DNA from: DAOQAU01 sp964640325
Lineage (GTDB): Bacteria > Cyanobacteriota > Vampirovibrionia > Gastranaerophilales > Gastranaerophilaceae
Assembly: GCA_964640325.1 (NCBI GenBank)
Contig: CAZXID010000027.1
Span: 1 to 21,963, forward strand
DNA length: 21,963 nt
Direction: 5' to 3'
Of this stretch, positions 1 through 7,053 are shown piece after piece. The notes under the pieces were generated by a model. That model was not told the origin of the DNA and searched no databases. It worked only from the letters and a program-made list of their open reading frames with translations. Made by a program: the position numbers and the translations under genes. Positions within the stretch are counted from its first letter, which is position 1, and each line of letters opens with the position of its first letter.

Positions 1-33
1 AAACAAGAAGCTCCTAAATTCGGTTTAGGCTAA
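1..33 (+). CDS. C-terminal tail of an upstream protein (partial)
   Basis: Frame 1 reads KQEAPKFGLG followed by TAA at 31-33. The strong hairpin terminator beginning 17 nt later, on the side expected for a plus-strand gene, supports this being the true end of a gene. Ten residues are too few to identify the protein, so no function is proposed. Confidence 0.5.
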   Translation, partial: KQEAPKFGLG

Positions 34-50
34 GATAAATAAAATATAAC

Positions 51-83
51 AAAAGCGCCCTTCTTAATAAGAAGGGCGCTTTT
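51..83. terminator. Bidirectional rho-independent terminator
   Basis: A perfect inverted repeat has 16-nt arms (51-66 and 68-83). The G+C-rich core GCGCCCTTCTT/AAGAAGGGCGC is flanked by AAAA on the left and TTTT on the right. The plus-strand transcript therefore ends in a U run, and so does the minus-strand transcript. It lies between the stop of the plus-strand gene ending at 33 and the stop of the minus-strand ferredoxin at 93, so it can end both transcripts. It is the clearest terminator in the window. Confidence 0.9.
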
Positions 84-92
84 GTTAAAAAG

Positions 93-278
93 CTAATATT
101 CATCAATTTTAATTGCATTTACAGGGCAGGCAAGTGCTGCGTCAATACAGTCATCTTCATTACCATCGACACTTTCCGGGTTTACTGTCGCAAAGTTATT
201 GCGAATTTCAAATACTTCAGGGTTAATGGCAGAACATGCTCCGCAGCCTGTACATCTGTTTGTAATTGTTACTAGCAT
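93..278 (-). CDS. Small single-cluster [4Fe-4S] ferredoxin
   Basis: This 61-residue protein is a soluble electron carrier. Cys9, Cys12 and Cys15 form the CTGCGAC motif, and Cys51 in CPVNAI completes the ligands of one [4Fe-4S] cluster. Cys44 is the extra cysteine that can pair in a disulfide in monocluster ferredoxins of the Pyrococcus/Desulfovibrio type. The protein is strongly acidic, as expected for a ferredoxin. The ATG follows an AGGAG with about 8 nt spacing. It is monocistronic: a terminator lies downstream and a TATAAT box upstream (305-310). Its redox partner cannot be told from the neighbours; the nuoN gene in this window lies about 20 kb away. Confidence 0.93.
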   Translation of the reverse strand: MLVTITNRCTGCGACSAINPEVFEIRNNFATVNPESVDGNEDDCIDAALACPVNAIKIDEY

Positions 279-304
279 ATTTTTACTCCTAAATCTCTAC
301 ATTT

Positions 305-310
305 ATTATA
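305..310 (-). promoter_or_regulatory. Putative -10 box of the ferredoxin gene
   Basis: The minus strand reads TATAAT here, 26 nt upstream of the ferredoxin start codon, which leaves room for a short leader containing the AGGAG. No convincing -35 hexamer was found at 16-18 nt. In such AT-rich DNA a chance match is possible. Confidence 0.4.
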
Positions 311-394
311 ATCACATACTTTATTAATTTAGAAATTATCTTAATCGGCAATTCGACATAGACAAAATGCTGATAAATTCCTCCAAATATATGG

Positions 395-422
395 TTGATT
401 TCAGTAAAAAAAACATTAAAAT
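395..422 (+). promoter_or_regulatory. Putative promoter of the EF-hand gene
   Basis: TTGATT (395-400) and TAAAAT (417-422) are separated by 16 nt, a fair sigma70-type match. They lie just ahead of the AGGAG (431-435) and the ATG at 442. The predicted leader would be only about 12-14 nt, so the start site would fall close to the ribosome binding site. Confidence 0.4.
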
Positions 423-441
423 ATGAAAAAAGGAGATTTTT

Positions 442-1005
442 ATGTCTTATAAAAATTTGGGCAGTAATTCTTTATTAACAGGGATTTATGCAGGTTTAAC
501 AAATACATATTCAATATTAGCTCAATCTAACCCGAATGGAGTAACTTTAGATAGTATTTCAAAGTCATATTCAGCTACTTCGAACGGTTATTCGGTTAAT
601 CCGTCATTTGCCTCATATCTTCAGACAAATTTTTCCACGTTGGATAAGGATAAAGATGGGATTTTAAGTTCAATTGAGTTTAGTGATTTTACCAATCAGC
701 TTTCTACTCAAGGGTTGACACAGGCACAGTTGACTCAATTAGGCACTGCAACAGGACTTTCATATGAGGCGTTGTCTGAAGTTTTAGCACACTTTGCTCA
801 AATTGATGCAAACAAAGACGGGAAAGTTACTACGGCAGAAATTTCTTCTTATCAGGTTTCATCGGCAAAAGAAAAGAAAATGGAAGAGTTTACAAATCGT
901 GCGGCGAGCAATATGTCAGTATTTTATGGCGATGACAGTTCTTCTTCAGCAGATTCATCAAGTTTGTTGGATTACAGATACAACTCAGATGATGAAACCA
1001 CTTAG
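442..1005 (+). CDS. Cytoplasmic EF-hand calcium-binding protein
   Basis: This 187-residue protein has two canonical 12-residue EF-hand loops: DKDKDGILSSIE (68-79) and DANKDGKVTTAE (122-133). Both have acidic or amide residues at positions 1, 3 and 5, Gly at 6 and Glu at 12, so both should bind Ca2+. The roughly 40 residues between them fit helices of an EF-hand pair. No signal peptide or membrane segment is visible. The first 60 residues are Ser/Asn/Tyr rich and the last 25 are Ser/Asp rich (SSSSADSSS), suggesting disordered ends. AGGAG lies 6 nt before the ATG. It is transcribed alone, away from the ferredoxin and towards the aminotransferase operon. The target is unknown; a calcium sensor or buffer is the safest description. 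Confidence 0.88.
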   Translation: MSYKNLGSNSLLTGIYAGLTNTYSILAQSNPNGVTLDSISKSYSATSNGYSVNPSFASYLQTNFSTLDKDKDGILSSIEFSDFTNQLSTQGLTQAQLTQLGTATGLSYEALSEVLAHFAQIDANKDGKVTTAEISSYQVSSAKEKKMEEFTNRAASNMSVFYGDDSSSSADSSSLLDYRYNSDDETT

Positions 1006-1029
1006 GGCGTGTTGGCACAAAAAACTAAC

Positions 1030-1103
1030 ACGTCACCCTGAACTCGTTTCAGGGTCGTAAGGTTATTCAATTATGAGATGCTGAAACAAGTTCAGCATGA
1101 CGT
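1030..1103. repeat. Palindromic dispersed repeat: two inverted hairpin units
   Basis: Two about 27-nt units (1030-1056 and 1076-1103) lie head to head around a 19-nt spacer. Each unit is itself a hairpin: CCCTGAA/TTCAGGG on the left and ATGCTGAA/TTCAGCAT on the right. The right unit, read on the minus strand, matches the unit at about 18953-18980 at 26 of 28 positions. It sits between the stop of the EF-hand gene and the stop of the convergent mlaE gene. It may act as a terminator or RNA-stabilising structure, but no long U run follows either hairpin. Confidence 0.8.
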
Positions 1104-1133
1104 TTCTGTAATATTTGTATCAATACGTTTTAA

Positions 1134-1865
1134 TTAAAGATAGAAAACTAAATTTATCATAAAATCGGCAATCAGCATATAGATTGTTGATTTTATTGCC
1201 GCCTGTGTGGTTGAAATTCCGACATCTTTAGCTCCTCCTTGGGTCGTGTATCCTTGTGTTGCACAGACCAAGGCAATTAAAACCCCAAAAATGAAAGCTT
1301 TAAAAAGGCTTATGTAAACATCTCTCATTTGGAGCCAAAGCCAGACTGAATTTATATATCTGTTTGGGTGAAGGTTTATAGTAAAAAAGCATACAAACAT
1401 TCCGCCTACAATACCTATCAATTCAGCAATTAAAACAACCATGGGAACTGTTATTCCGGCGGAGATTAATCTTGGTGTAAAATAATACCCGACAGGGTCA
1501 ACTTTCAAGGTTTTGATGGCATCAACCTGTGATGTAACCTGCATATTTGCAATTTCCGCACTAATTGCCGTTCCGGCCCGTGCGCCAATTGCAAGAGCAG
1601 CAAATCCCGGCGCTATTTCGCGTAAAATTACTATGGTCAAAGTCCCGCCGATATAAGTTTCTGCCCCTGACATTAAAAATTGTTTTGATACTTGAATTGC
1701 TATTACCGCGGCAGCAATAAAAACAATTATTATCGAAATAGGCAATGAATCGTAGCTGATTGCCGCAGCTTGAGAAATCATCGTTGAAAAGCGCATTTGT
1801 TTAGAAAATAAATACTTTATACTCGCTATTAAATTTTGTACACATAATCCGAAAAAACTAATCAT
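1134..1865 (-). CDS. mlaE: MlaE-family ABC transporter permease (lipid transport)
   Basis: This 243-residue inner-membrane protein has about five or six hydrophobic segments. It carries the MlaE/TGD1 family signature: REIAPGFAALAIGARAGTAI followed by SAEIANMQVTSQVDAIKTL, and later GYTTQGGAKDVGISTTQA. The length is normal for the family. MlaE permeases move phospholipid between inner and outer membranes, with an ATPase (MlaF) and a substrate-binding MCE protein (MlaD). Neither partner is present in this window, so they must be encoded elsewhere. Its ATG lies inside the last codons of the aminotransferase gene (8-nt overlap), so it is probably translated by coupling. The other AsmA/TamB-like lipid-transport gene of the window is about 8 kb away and not linked. 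Confidence 0.9.
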   Translation of the reverse strand: MISFFGLCVQNLIASIKYLFSKQMRFSTMISQAAAISYDSLPISIIIVFIAAAVIAIQVSKQFLMSGAETYIGGTLTIVILREIAPGFAALAIGARAGTAISAEIANMQVTSQVDAIKTLKVDPVGYYFTPRLISAGITVPMVVLIAELIGIVGGMFVCFFTINLHPNRYINSVWLWLQMRDVYISLFKAFIFGVLIALVCATQGYTTQGGAKDVGISTTQAAIKSTIYMLIADFMINLVFYL

Positions 1866-2775
1866 ATATAGGCATGCACCAATTTTTGTACTGTTTTACT
1901 TTTCCGCATACAACGTCAAAGTAAAGCTCTTGAAGTTTTGAAGAAATTGGACCGATTTTACCGTTGCCAAGTTCCCTGTTATCAATATTTACAATAGGGC
2001 TGACCTGAGCGCCGGTCCCACAATAAAATGCTTCGTCAGCAAGATAAAGTTCGGTTCTATCGATGGTTCTTTCTTCTATTTCAAGATTCATTACCTCTTT
2101 TGCTAATTGAATAACCGTATCTCGGGTTATTCCTCGCAAAATATTATCAGTCGTACTTGTCGTGACAAGTTTATTGCCAAACACGAGAAAAAGGTTCATA
2201 GCAGAGCCTTCAGTGACTTCTCCGGTTTCAGAAAGTGCTATTGCATCATCAAAGCCTGCAAGTTTTGAATCGCTGGCTATTAGTGCAGCGTTTGCGTAAG
2301 CTCCGCCGATTTTGGCTCTAGGCGGAAGCGCATTGTCGCTGTTTCTTCTCCAGTTTGAAACACATACCTTTAACCCTTTTTTTGTGTCGATATAATCTTC
2401 CATAGGAACGGTGAAAATTAGCAGTGAATCCGAATTGTTAAGAAGAGATGTTCCGATTCTTTGTGCCGCCTTGTAAAGGGTTGGTCGAATATAAACATTT
2501 TGTTTGTAGCCATTCATGTTTAAAATGTTTTTTGTTATGTCACATAACTCGCCAATACTTTTTTCGACCTTCATGTGCATAATTTTCGCGCTATAATTAA
2601 GCCGTTGAAAATGTTCAGGAACTCTAAAAGCATAAAGTTGTTTTTCTTCTTCATTATAGTAGGCTCTAATACCTTCAAAAATTGACGTCCCGTATAAAAA
2701 TCCGTGTGTCATAACAGGAATGCATGCCTTTTCTTTTTCGATGTATTGCCCGTTCATATAAACAAAATCATTCAT
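1858..2775 (-). CDS. ilvE: Branched-chain amino acid aminotransferase
   Basis: This 305-residue cytoplasmic PLP enzyme of fold type IV interconverts Leu, Ile and Val with their 2-oxo acids, using glutamate/2-oxoglutarate. Visible signatures are the N-terminal THGFLYGTSIFEGIRAYY (23-40), the PLP lysine K155 in PRAKIGGAYAN, E189 in EVTEGSAMNLF (34 residues after the lysine, as in E. coli IlvE), and the phosphate-binding LRGITR (213-218). The C-terminal GTGAQVSPI is also typical. D-amino acid aminotransferase and aminodeoxychorismate lyase share the fold, but the length and the FEGIRAY motif favour IlvE. AGGAG lies 7 nt ahead of the ATG. It is the first gene of a two-gene operon with mlaE. Confidence 0.93.
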   Translation of the reverse strand: MNDFVYMNGQYIEKEKACIPVMTHGFLYGTSIFEGIRAYYNEEEKQLYAFRVPEHFQRLNYSAKIMHMKVEKSIGELCDITKNILNMNGYKQNVYIRPTLYKAAQRIGTSLLNNSDSLLIFTVPMEDYIDTKKGLKVCVSNWRRNSDNALPPRAKIGGAYANAALIASDSKLAGFDDAIALSETGEVTEGSAMNLFLVFGNKLVTTSTTDNILRGITRDTVIQLAKEVMNLEIEERTIDRTELYLADEAFYCGTGAQVSPIVNIDNRELGNGKIGPISSKLQELYFDVVCGKVKQYKNWCMPIYD

Positions 2776-2909
2776 AAATCTTCTCCTTAACTTATTCTAA
2801 TATCTCATAAATTTTTAATATTTGGTATATAAATATTTATTATTATTACATTTTTTAATTTTTACTGGAAATTATCTTGACTTTTTAATAAAATCTTGTT
2901 GAGGATATT

Positions 2910-4451
2910 ATGAATTTGATTTTAAATTTAATTTATTTTTATATTGCGATTTATTCGGTCTATTTTTTTGTATCTTCAATTAAAAATTTAAGCGATAAAA
3001 AGTTTGAAATTCAACAAAAGTATGCAGGAATTAACGCTCAAAATGAGCTTTGTGTCATTGTTTATTCGCATAATAATGAAGCTGTTTTACAGAATTTAAT
3101 TAAACAGATTAAAGCTCAAGACTATCCTATTGACAAATTTTCCGTCTACATAATTTTGGATAATTGTTCCGACAATTCGGAAAAATTATTTATAAACGAA
3201 ACTTTTATAAAAGTTTTTAATATTGCCGATCAAGATACTGTCGGAAAAGATCAGGCAATTTCGATTTTACTTGAAAAGCTCTCAAGTGCACAAAATTTTA
3301 ATGCTTATGTTTTTCTTGATGCTAACCGTTACATAGACGAAAGTTTTTTAACTTCGGTTAATTCAGCTTTGACAGATGAGCCTGTTGTGAGCGGGGCAAC
3401 TGTTTTGGTTAGCGAATATCCTTCTGTTAAAGATAAAATAAAAATTTCTTTTCATAAGTATTATACAAATTTTATTCAGAAAAGCCGTTCAATATTAGGC
3501 TTGGCCTCCATAATAGACTCTGACATACTTGTTATAAGGCAAGAAATTATAGAAAAAATCGGATGTATAGATTTTCAAAATATCAATTCTGAGCTTAAAT
3601 ACAGTCTGCTTTTATCAAAAGTAGGATTCCCCTGCTCTTTTAATCCGAATATCAAAACTTATATAAATGTTGAAGAATTTACTCTGAGAATTCCTTCTTT
3701 GAGTGCCAGATTAATGCTTTTTAAAAATTGTTTTATGCAAATTTTTACAAAAAACTTTGTTTTTACGGAGCATGTTTTTTCTTTACTTACTCCTAACGTT
3801 TTATTGCTTTTAATTGCTTATATTTATCTCCTTAGGCATTCTTTTAAATACTATTTTGTGGTTGATTTTTCGGTGGTATTACTATCTTTCATAATGCTTA
3901 TTTTAGGATTTTCTCTCAGCTTAGTTAATTCAAAATTAGATAGAGAAGAAATATTTTATTTATTCTTCTATCCTTTTTATTCTTTGGGGCATATAACAAA
4001 AAATTTAAAACTTGTAAAAAGGATTAAAAGTAAAATTACCGGCAAAGATGAGGTTTTTGTTAATACTGAAAAACTTGTTGTCGACGTGCTTGTTACAGAC
4101 GGCAAAAGCAACATATCTTGCAAATTGGAGCTTATTTCTGAAAATGGGCTTGCAAAAGTTAAATTTATGTTTAAAAAGAAAAAATTTGTTACTTCATCTC
4201 ACTTAAGGATATATGATGCTCTACAGGAGCTTGTTTTAAAACTTTCCGATTACGGTTTTGTGATAAAAATTTGTCAGTGTTGTAAAAACTTTACGCCGAA
4301 TGTCGATGGTTCTACAAATATGGTCAAAGGCTTTTGCAATAATGATTTTACTACTACAACAGAAGGTAAGATTCCTACTTTGCTCTGGAATTCGTGCAGG
4401 GGATTCGACCAAAGTGAAGTTAAAAGTGTAATAGAAGAAATAGCCAGATAA
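2910..4451 (+). CDS. Membrane glycosyltransferase family 2 protein, degenerate motifs, Cys-containing tail
   Basis: This 513-residue protein has an N-terminal membrane helix (2-23) and a GT-A nucleotide-sugar domain (about 46-265): VIVYSHNNE, ILDNCSDNS (82-90) and VFLDANRYID (134-143). Two membrane helices (about 291-308 and 314-338) and a cytosolic tail of about 140 residues follow. This is the outline of processive GT2 enzymes such as NdvB/BcsA-like synthases. Key residues are altered: the DxD position reads DAN, the TED motif reads NSE (226-228), and no QxxRW motif is visible. The tail carries C455, C457, C458, C476 and C496, which could bind metal. GAGG lies 5 nt before the ATG. It is divergent from ilvE and convergent with ruvA (27-nt gap). 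It may be a weak or inactive glycosyltransferase; the sugar and acceptor are unknown. Confidence 0.75.
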   Translation: MNLILNLIYFYIAIYSVYFFVSSIKNLSDKKFEIQQKYAGINAQNELCVIVYSHNNEAVLQNLIKQIKAQDYPIDKFSVYIILDNCSDNSEKLFINETFIKVFNIADQDTVGKDQAISILLEKLSSAQNFNAYVFLDANRYIDESFLTSVNSALTDEPVVSGATVLVSEYPSVKDKIKISFHKYYTNFIQKSRSILGLASIIDSDILVIRQEIIEKIGCIDFQNINSELKYSLLLSKVGFPCSFNPNIKTYINVEEFTLRIPSLSARLMLFKNCFMQIFTKNFVFTEHVFSLLTPNVLLLLIAYIYLLRHSFKYYFVVDFSVVLLSFIMLILGFSLSLVNSKLDREEIFYLFFYPFYSLGHITKNLKLVKRIKSKITGKDEVFVNTEKLVVDVLVTDGKSNISCKLELISENGLAKVKFMFKKKKFVTSSHLRIYDALQELVLKLSDYGFVIKICQCCKNFTPNVDGSTNMVKGFCNNDFTTTTEGKIPTLLWNSCRGFDQSEVKSVIEEIAR

Positions 4452-4478
4452 GTTTAGATTATTTTCATTTCAGCTTAT

Positions 4479-5099
4479 TTATAATGACAATATTTTTAAT
4501 GACTCTTTTAAGATATTTTCGGCATTATCCATTTTTTTGATTGTTGATTTTGCCTGTAAAAAAGCGTTGTTAATTTCTTCTTTTGTATATCCTAAAGAGA
4601 TTAGGACCGAGTGAGCATCTTGCATATGTTGCGTGTTGTCAGGAATTAAGTCTTTACTTGAGTTAATTGTTTGTATCGTATCCAGATTAATTAACTTGTC
4701 TTTAAGTTCAATTATAATTTTTTGTGCAAGTTTGTCCCCGACTCCTTTGGCCCTTGTTAATTCTTTGTATTCCCCTTTTATCACAAGTGAAATAAGATTG
4801 GCAGTTTCAAATTCATCTATTAATGTCAAAGCCATCTTGGGACCCACGCCGGAAACAGAAGTTAAAATTTTAAAAATATCTCTGTCTTCGCGCTTCAAAA
4901 ATCCGAACAAGGACATTGAATCTTCTTTGTGTATTAAAATTGTGTAAATTTTTTGTTCTTTATTTTCTTTAGGTAAATTTGCCAAAATTCTTGGATTTGT
5001 TTCTATCAAGTAGCCTATTTTATTGGATTCCAGAACAAGAAAGCATCCCTTTTTATTTTGATAGTTATTCGTTATTTGACCTAAAATATAATCGTACAT
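4479..5099 (-). CDS. ruvA: Holliday junction branch migration protein RuvA
   Basis: This 206-residue cytoplasmic protein tetramerises on Holliday junctions and loads the RuvB helicase. Domain I is the N-terminal OB fold (about 1-64, beginning MYDYILGQI). Domain II has two helix-hairpin-helix motifs, TSVSGVGPKMA (SGVG at 83-86) and AKGVGDKLAQK (KGVG at 118-121). A linker follows, then the C-terminal UBA-like domain III (about 158-206, HSVLISLGYTKEEI). The frame stays open to a TTG at 5150, but the ATG at 5099 has GGAG 7 nt upstream, matches the family N-terminus and gives the usual length. A TATAAT at 5155-5160 would start the RNA near 5148, leaving a leader of about 50 nt. ruvB and ruvC are not in the window. 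Confidence 0.95.
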   Translation of the reverse strand: MYDYILGQITNNYQNKKGCFLVLESNKIGYLIETNPRILANLPKENKEQKIYTILIHKEDSMSLFGFLKREDRDIFKILTSVSGVGPKMALTLIDEFETANLISLVIKGEYKELTRAKGVGDKLAQKIIIELKDKLINLDTIQTINSSKDLIPDNTQHMQDAHSVLISLGYTKEEINNAFLQAKSTIKKMDNAENILKESLKILSL

Positions 5100-5154
5100 A
5101 TATTTTCTCCGATTTTTAAGATTTATAAAATATTTTTCTTTATTATTCAATTCT

Positions 5155-5162
5155 ATTATAAT
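5155..5162. promoter_or_regulatory. Overlapping divergent -10 boxes (ruvA and TPR gene)
   Basis: The eight bases ATTATAAT contain TATAAT on both strands: 5157-5162 on plus and 5155-5160 on minus. The plus box is 11 nt ahead of the TPR ATG at 5174; the minus box is 55 nt ahead of the ruvA ATG. The -35 matches are weak in both directions. Only one polymerase could occupy the site at a time, so the two genes may compete for it. Confidence 0.45.
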
Positions 5163-5173
5163 ACAATAAAATT

Positions 5174-6133
5174 ATGAACAAAATAAATTTATTTGAAAAA
5201 ATTTCATCTGTATTCAATGAAATCCTTTGCAAAGACAAAGGATTTGAATTTTATTATAATCGCGGCATTGATTATTTTAATAAAAAAGACTATGAAAAAG
5301 CTCTTTTGGAGTTTAAAACGGCGCTTGAAAAGAATAATCCTCAGCCCCAAGTATATTACAATTTGGGATTGACCCAACATTATCTTGAAAATTACGAAAA
5401 AGCTATTACTTCGTATAATAAATTTTTGGATGTAAAACCTGAAGATTATGATGGATTGTACAATTTAGCACTGGCCTATTATAACATTGAAAATTTTTCT
5501 AAAGCAAAGGAATTGTTTGAAAAATGCTTAACTATAAAAAAAGATGAAGAAGGTGTTAAGGCTCTAGTTTTAGCTTATTTAGCTTTAAATGAAGCTCAAA
5601 AGGCAATTGAGTTGGCACAGAAATTTACTGAAGAAGGTTTTCATGGAAAAAATCTTGCCTATGCTATTGCAAAAACATTCGAGAACAAAAATTCATTTTC
5701 TCGTGAATCAAAAAATGTTGATGTTGCAATTGATTTGTACTCAAGCATGATTGCGGCCGATTCAGAAAATCACATGCTCTATTTATCAATTTCAATTTGC
5801 TTTGCGAAAAAAGGCGAATGGGAAAAATCAATCGAGTTTTGTAAAAAAGCACTTGAAAAAGCCCCTGCCTCTTATGAGGTAAACAATCAAATGGGGTTGA
5901 TTTATTACTGTCGTAATGATATTGATGAAGCAGTAAAATTTTATGAAATAGCACTAAAAGCCAAGCCCGAAGGTGATTATAAAATTTATTCCAATCTGGC
6001 TTACGCTTATGAAAAATTAGGTGAAAAAGATAAATCTATAAAAATATTTAATTCACTACTTAAAAAATTCCCCAACTACCCGGCAAGAGACGAGATAAAA
6101 AATCATTTAAGAATTTTAAAAAATTCTGATTAA
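5174..6133 (+). CDS. TPR-repeat protein
   Basis: This 319-residue protein is almost entirely tetratricopeptide repeats, about eight of them, beginning near residues 24, 58, 92, 126, 158 (divergent), 200, 234 and 269. Typical units read YYNLGLTQHYLENYEKAI and MGLIYYCRNDIDEAVKFY. TPR superhelices hold protein partners and have no catalytic role. No signal peptide, membrane helix or extra domain is seen, so it is probably a cytoplasmic scaffold or adaptor. The ATG at 5174 has no Shine-Dalgarno sequence and lies 11 nt after a TATAAT, so the mRNA may have a very short or no leader. It is divergent from ruvA and followed by the HD-GYP-like gene on the same strand after 86 nt. The partner is unknown. 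Confidence 0.85.
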   Translation: MNKINLFEKISSVFNEILCKDKGFEFYYNRGIDYFNKKDYEKALLEFKTALEKNNPQPQVYYNLGLTQHYLENYEKAITSYNKFLDVKPEDYDGLYNLALAYYNIENFSKAKELFEKCLTIKKDEEGVKALVLAYLALNEAQKAIELAQKFTEEGFHGKNLAYAIAKTFENKNSFSRESKNVDVAIDLYSSMIAADSENHMLYLSISICFAKKGEWEKSIEFCKKALEKAPASYEVNNQMGLIYYCRNDIDEAVKFYEIALKAKPEGDYKIYSNLAYAYEKLGEKDKSIKIFNSLLKKFPNYPARDEIKNHLRILKNSD

Positions 6134-6219
6134 TTGTTACCTTTTGTTAAAATTATTATTTTTATTGTAAAAAAATATATAAAAATGTTTTTTATATAAA
6201 TATGTAGTGTGAAAGTAGC

Positions 6220-7053
6220 GTGAATTTTCAAATGGCTGGTTTAGATGTAAACGCAAGTCTTGGCTTGCATGCAATACGTAATAATATTTTTGTGGGCCCC
6301 CCAGGTAATCGCAGGAAGATGCCTGTTTTTAGGGGTGACAAAGATTCTTTTGCTTTAAATAATGATTTAAAGAATTACTTAGAACCTTCGTTGATAAATC
6401 GAATGGTTGCAATGAACCCAAAAATCAAAGCAATTCTTGAAGAAAACGGGCTGCCTTTAAAAATTAATTTTGGTGAATTAAGAAACTTAAAACAAACTCA
6501 TTTGCCACAAACTATGGAAATATTAAACGGCATTTACGATAATTTGGACGATAAATACCGTCAGGCAATTGATTTTGATTCAGTTCAAAAAGCCGCCTTT
6601 TTGCATGATATAGGAAAAGTTTTAATCCCTGAAAAATATCTTGAAAAACCTACAACATTGTCGTCCAAGGAATTTGATATAATAAAGTTACATTCTGAAT
6701 TGGGTTATGAACTTTTAAAAACAACCGATTTAAGTCCAAAAATATTATACTTGATAAAATACCATCACCAAAATCATCAAAAAACCGGATATCCTTCTCA
6801 TTCAAATTTTTATGTAAGTGATTTGAATTCACAACTTTTATCTGTTGCCGATACATTTTCCGCATTATTAGAAAAAAGGCCTTATAAGGCTGCAATGAGT
6901 AAAAATAAAGCTTTAAGTCTTATACATGAAAGAATGAAAAACGGAGAAATACACCCTTATTTATTTAAAGCGCTTGTTGATTTTGTAAATTGTTCAAACA
7001 ACAAAAACGGGGAAATTTTGGACCTCAAGCCTGTAAATAGCTTCAGTCCCTAA
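6220..7053 (+). CDS. HD-GYP-like phosphohydrolase domain protein
   Basis: This 277-residue protein has an HD domain in its central part (about 90-255). The metal-binding pair is H129-D130 in FLHDIGK; H158 lies in HSELGYELL; H182-H183 and GYP (190-192) lie in YHHQNHQKTGYP; and D211 in ADTFSALLEKRPYK. Spacing matches HD-GYP domains, which degrade cyclic di-GMP, but the usual HHE..DGxGYP reads HHQ..QKTGYP, so activity is uncertain. A divergent first histidine may be H94. Residues 1-90 are of unknown type. I use the GTG at 6220; the ATG at 6232 is possible, and neither has a clear ribosome binding site. The last 19 codons lie antisense to the end of the fumarase gene. Alternative: a non-enzymatic HD output domain. 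Confidence 0.75.
   Translation: MNFQMAGLDVNASLGLHAIRNNIFVGPPGNRRKMPVFRGDKDSFALNNDLKNYLEPSLINRMVAMNPKIKAILEENGLPLKINFGELRNLKQTHLPQTMEILNGIYDNLDDKYRQAIDFDSVQKAAFLHDIGKVLIPEKYLEKPTTLSSKEFDIIKLHSELGYELLKTTDLSPKILYLIKYHHQNHQKTGYPSHSNFYVSDLNSQLLSVADTFSALLEKRPYKAAMSKNKALSLIHERMKNGEIHPYLFKALVDFVNCSNNKNGEILDLKPVNSFSP

Noticed and set aside
794..1060. 88-residue open frame overlapping the end of the EF-hand gene in another frame
   Set aside because: It covers an EF-hand loop in the wrong frame and runs into the palindromic repeat; there is no ribosome binding site.
2776..2909. Defined promoters in the ilvE/glycosyltransferase gap
   Set aside because: A TTGACT at 2877-2882 exists but has no -10 box at a usable spacing, so no site is called.
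5100..5150. N-terminal extension of ruvA to a TTG at 5150
   Set aside because: The TTG has no ribosome binding site and would coincide with the predicted transcription start. The ATG at 5099 has GGAG upstream and matches the RuvA N-terminus.
6175..6197. AT-only inverted repeat after the TPR gene as a terminator
   Set aside because: The stem contains only A-T pairs, so it would be weak, and such palindromes are common by chance here.
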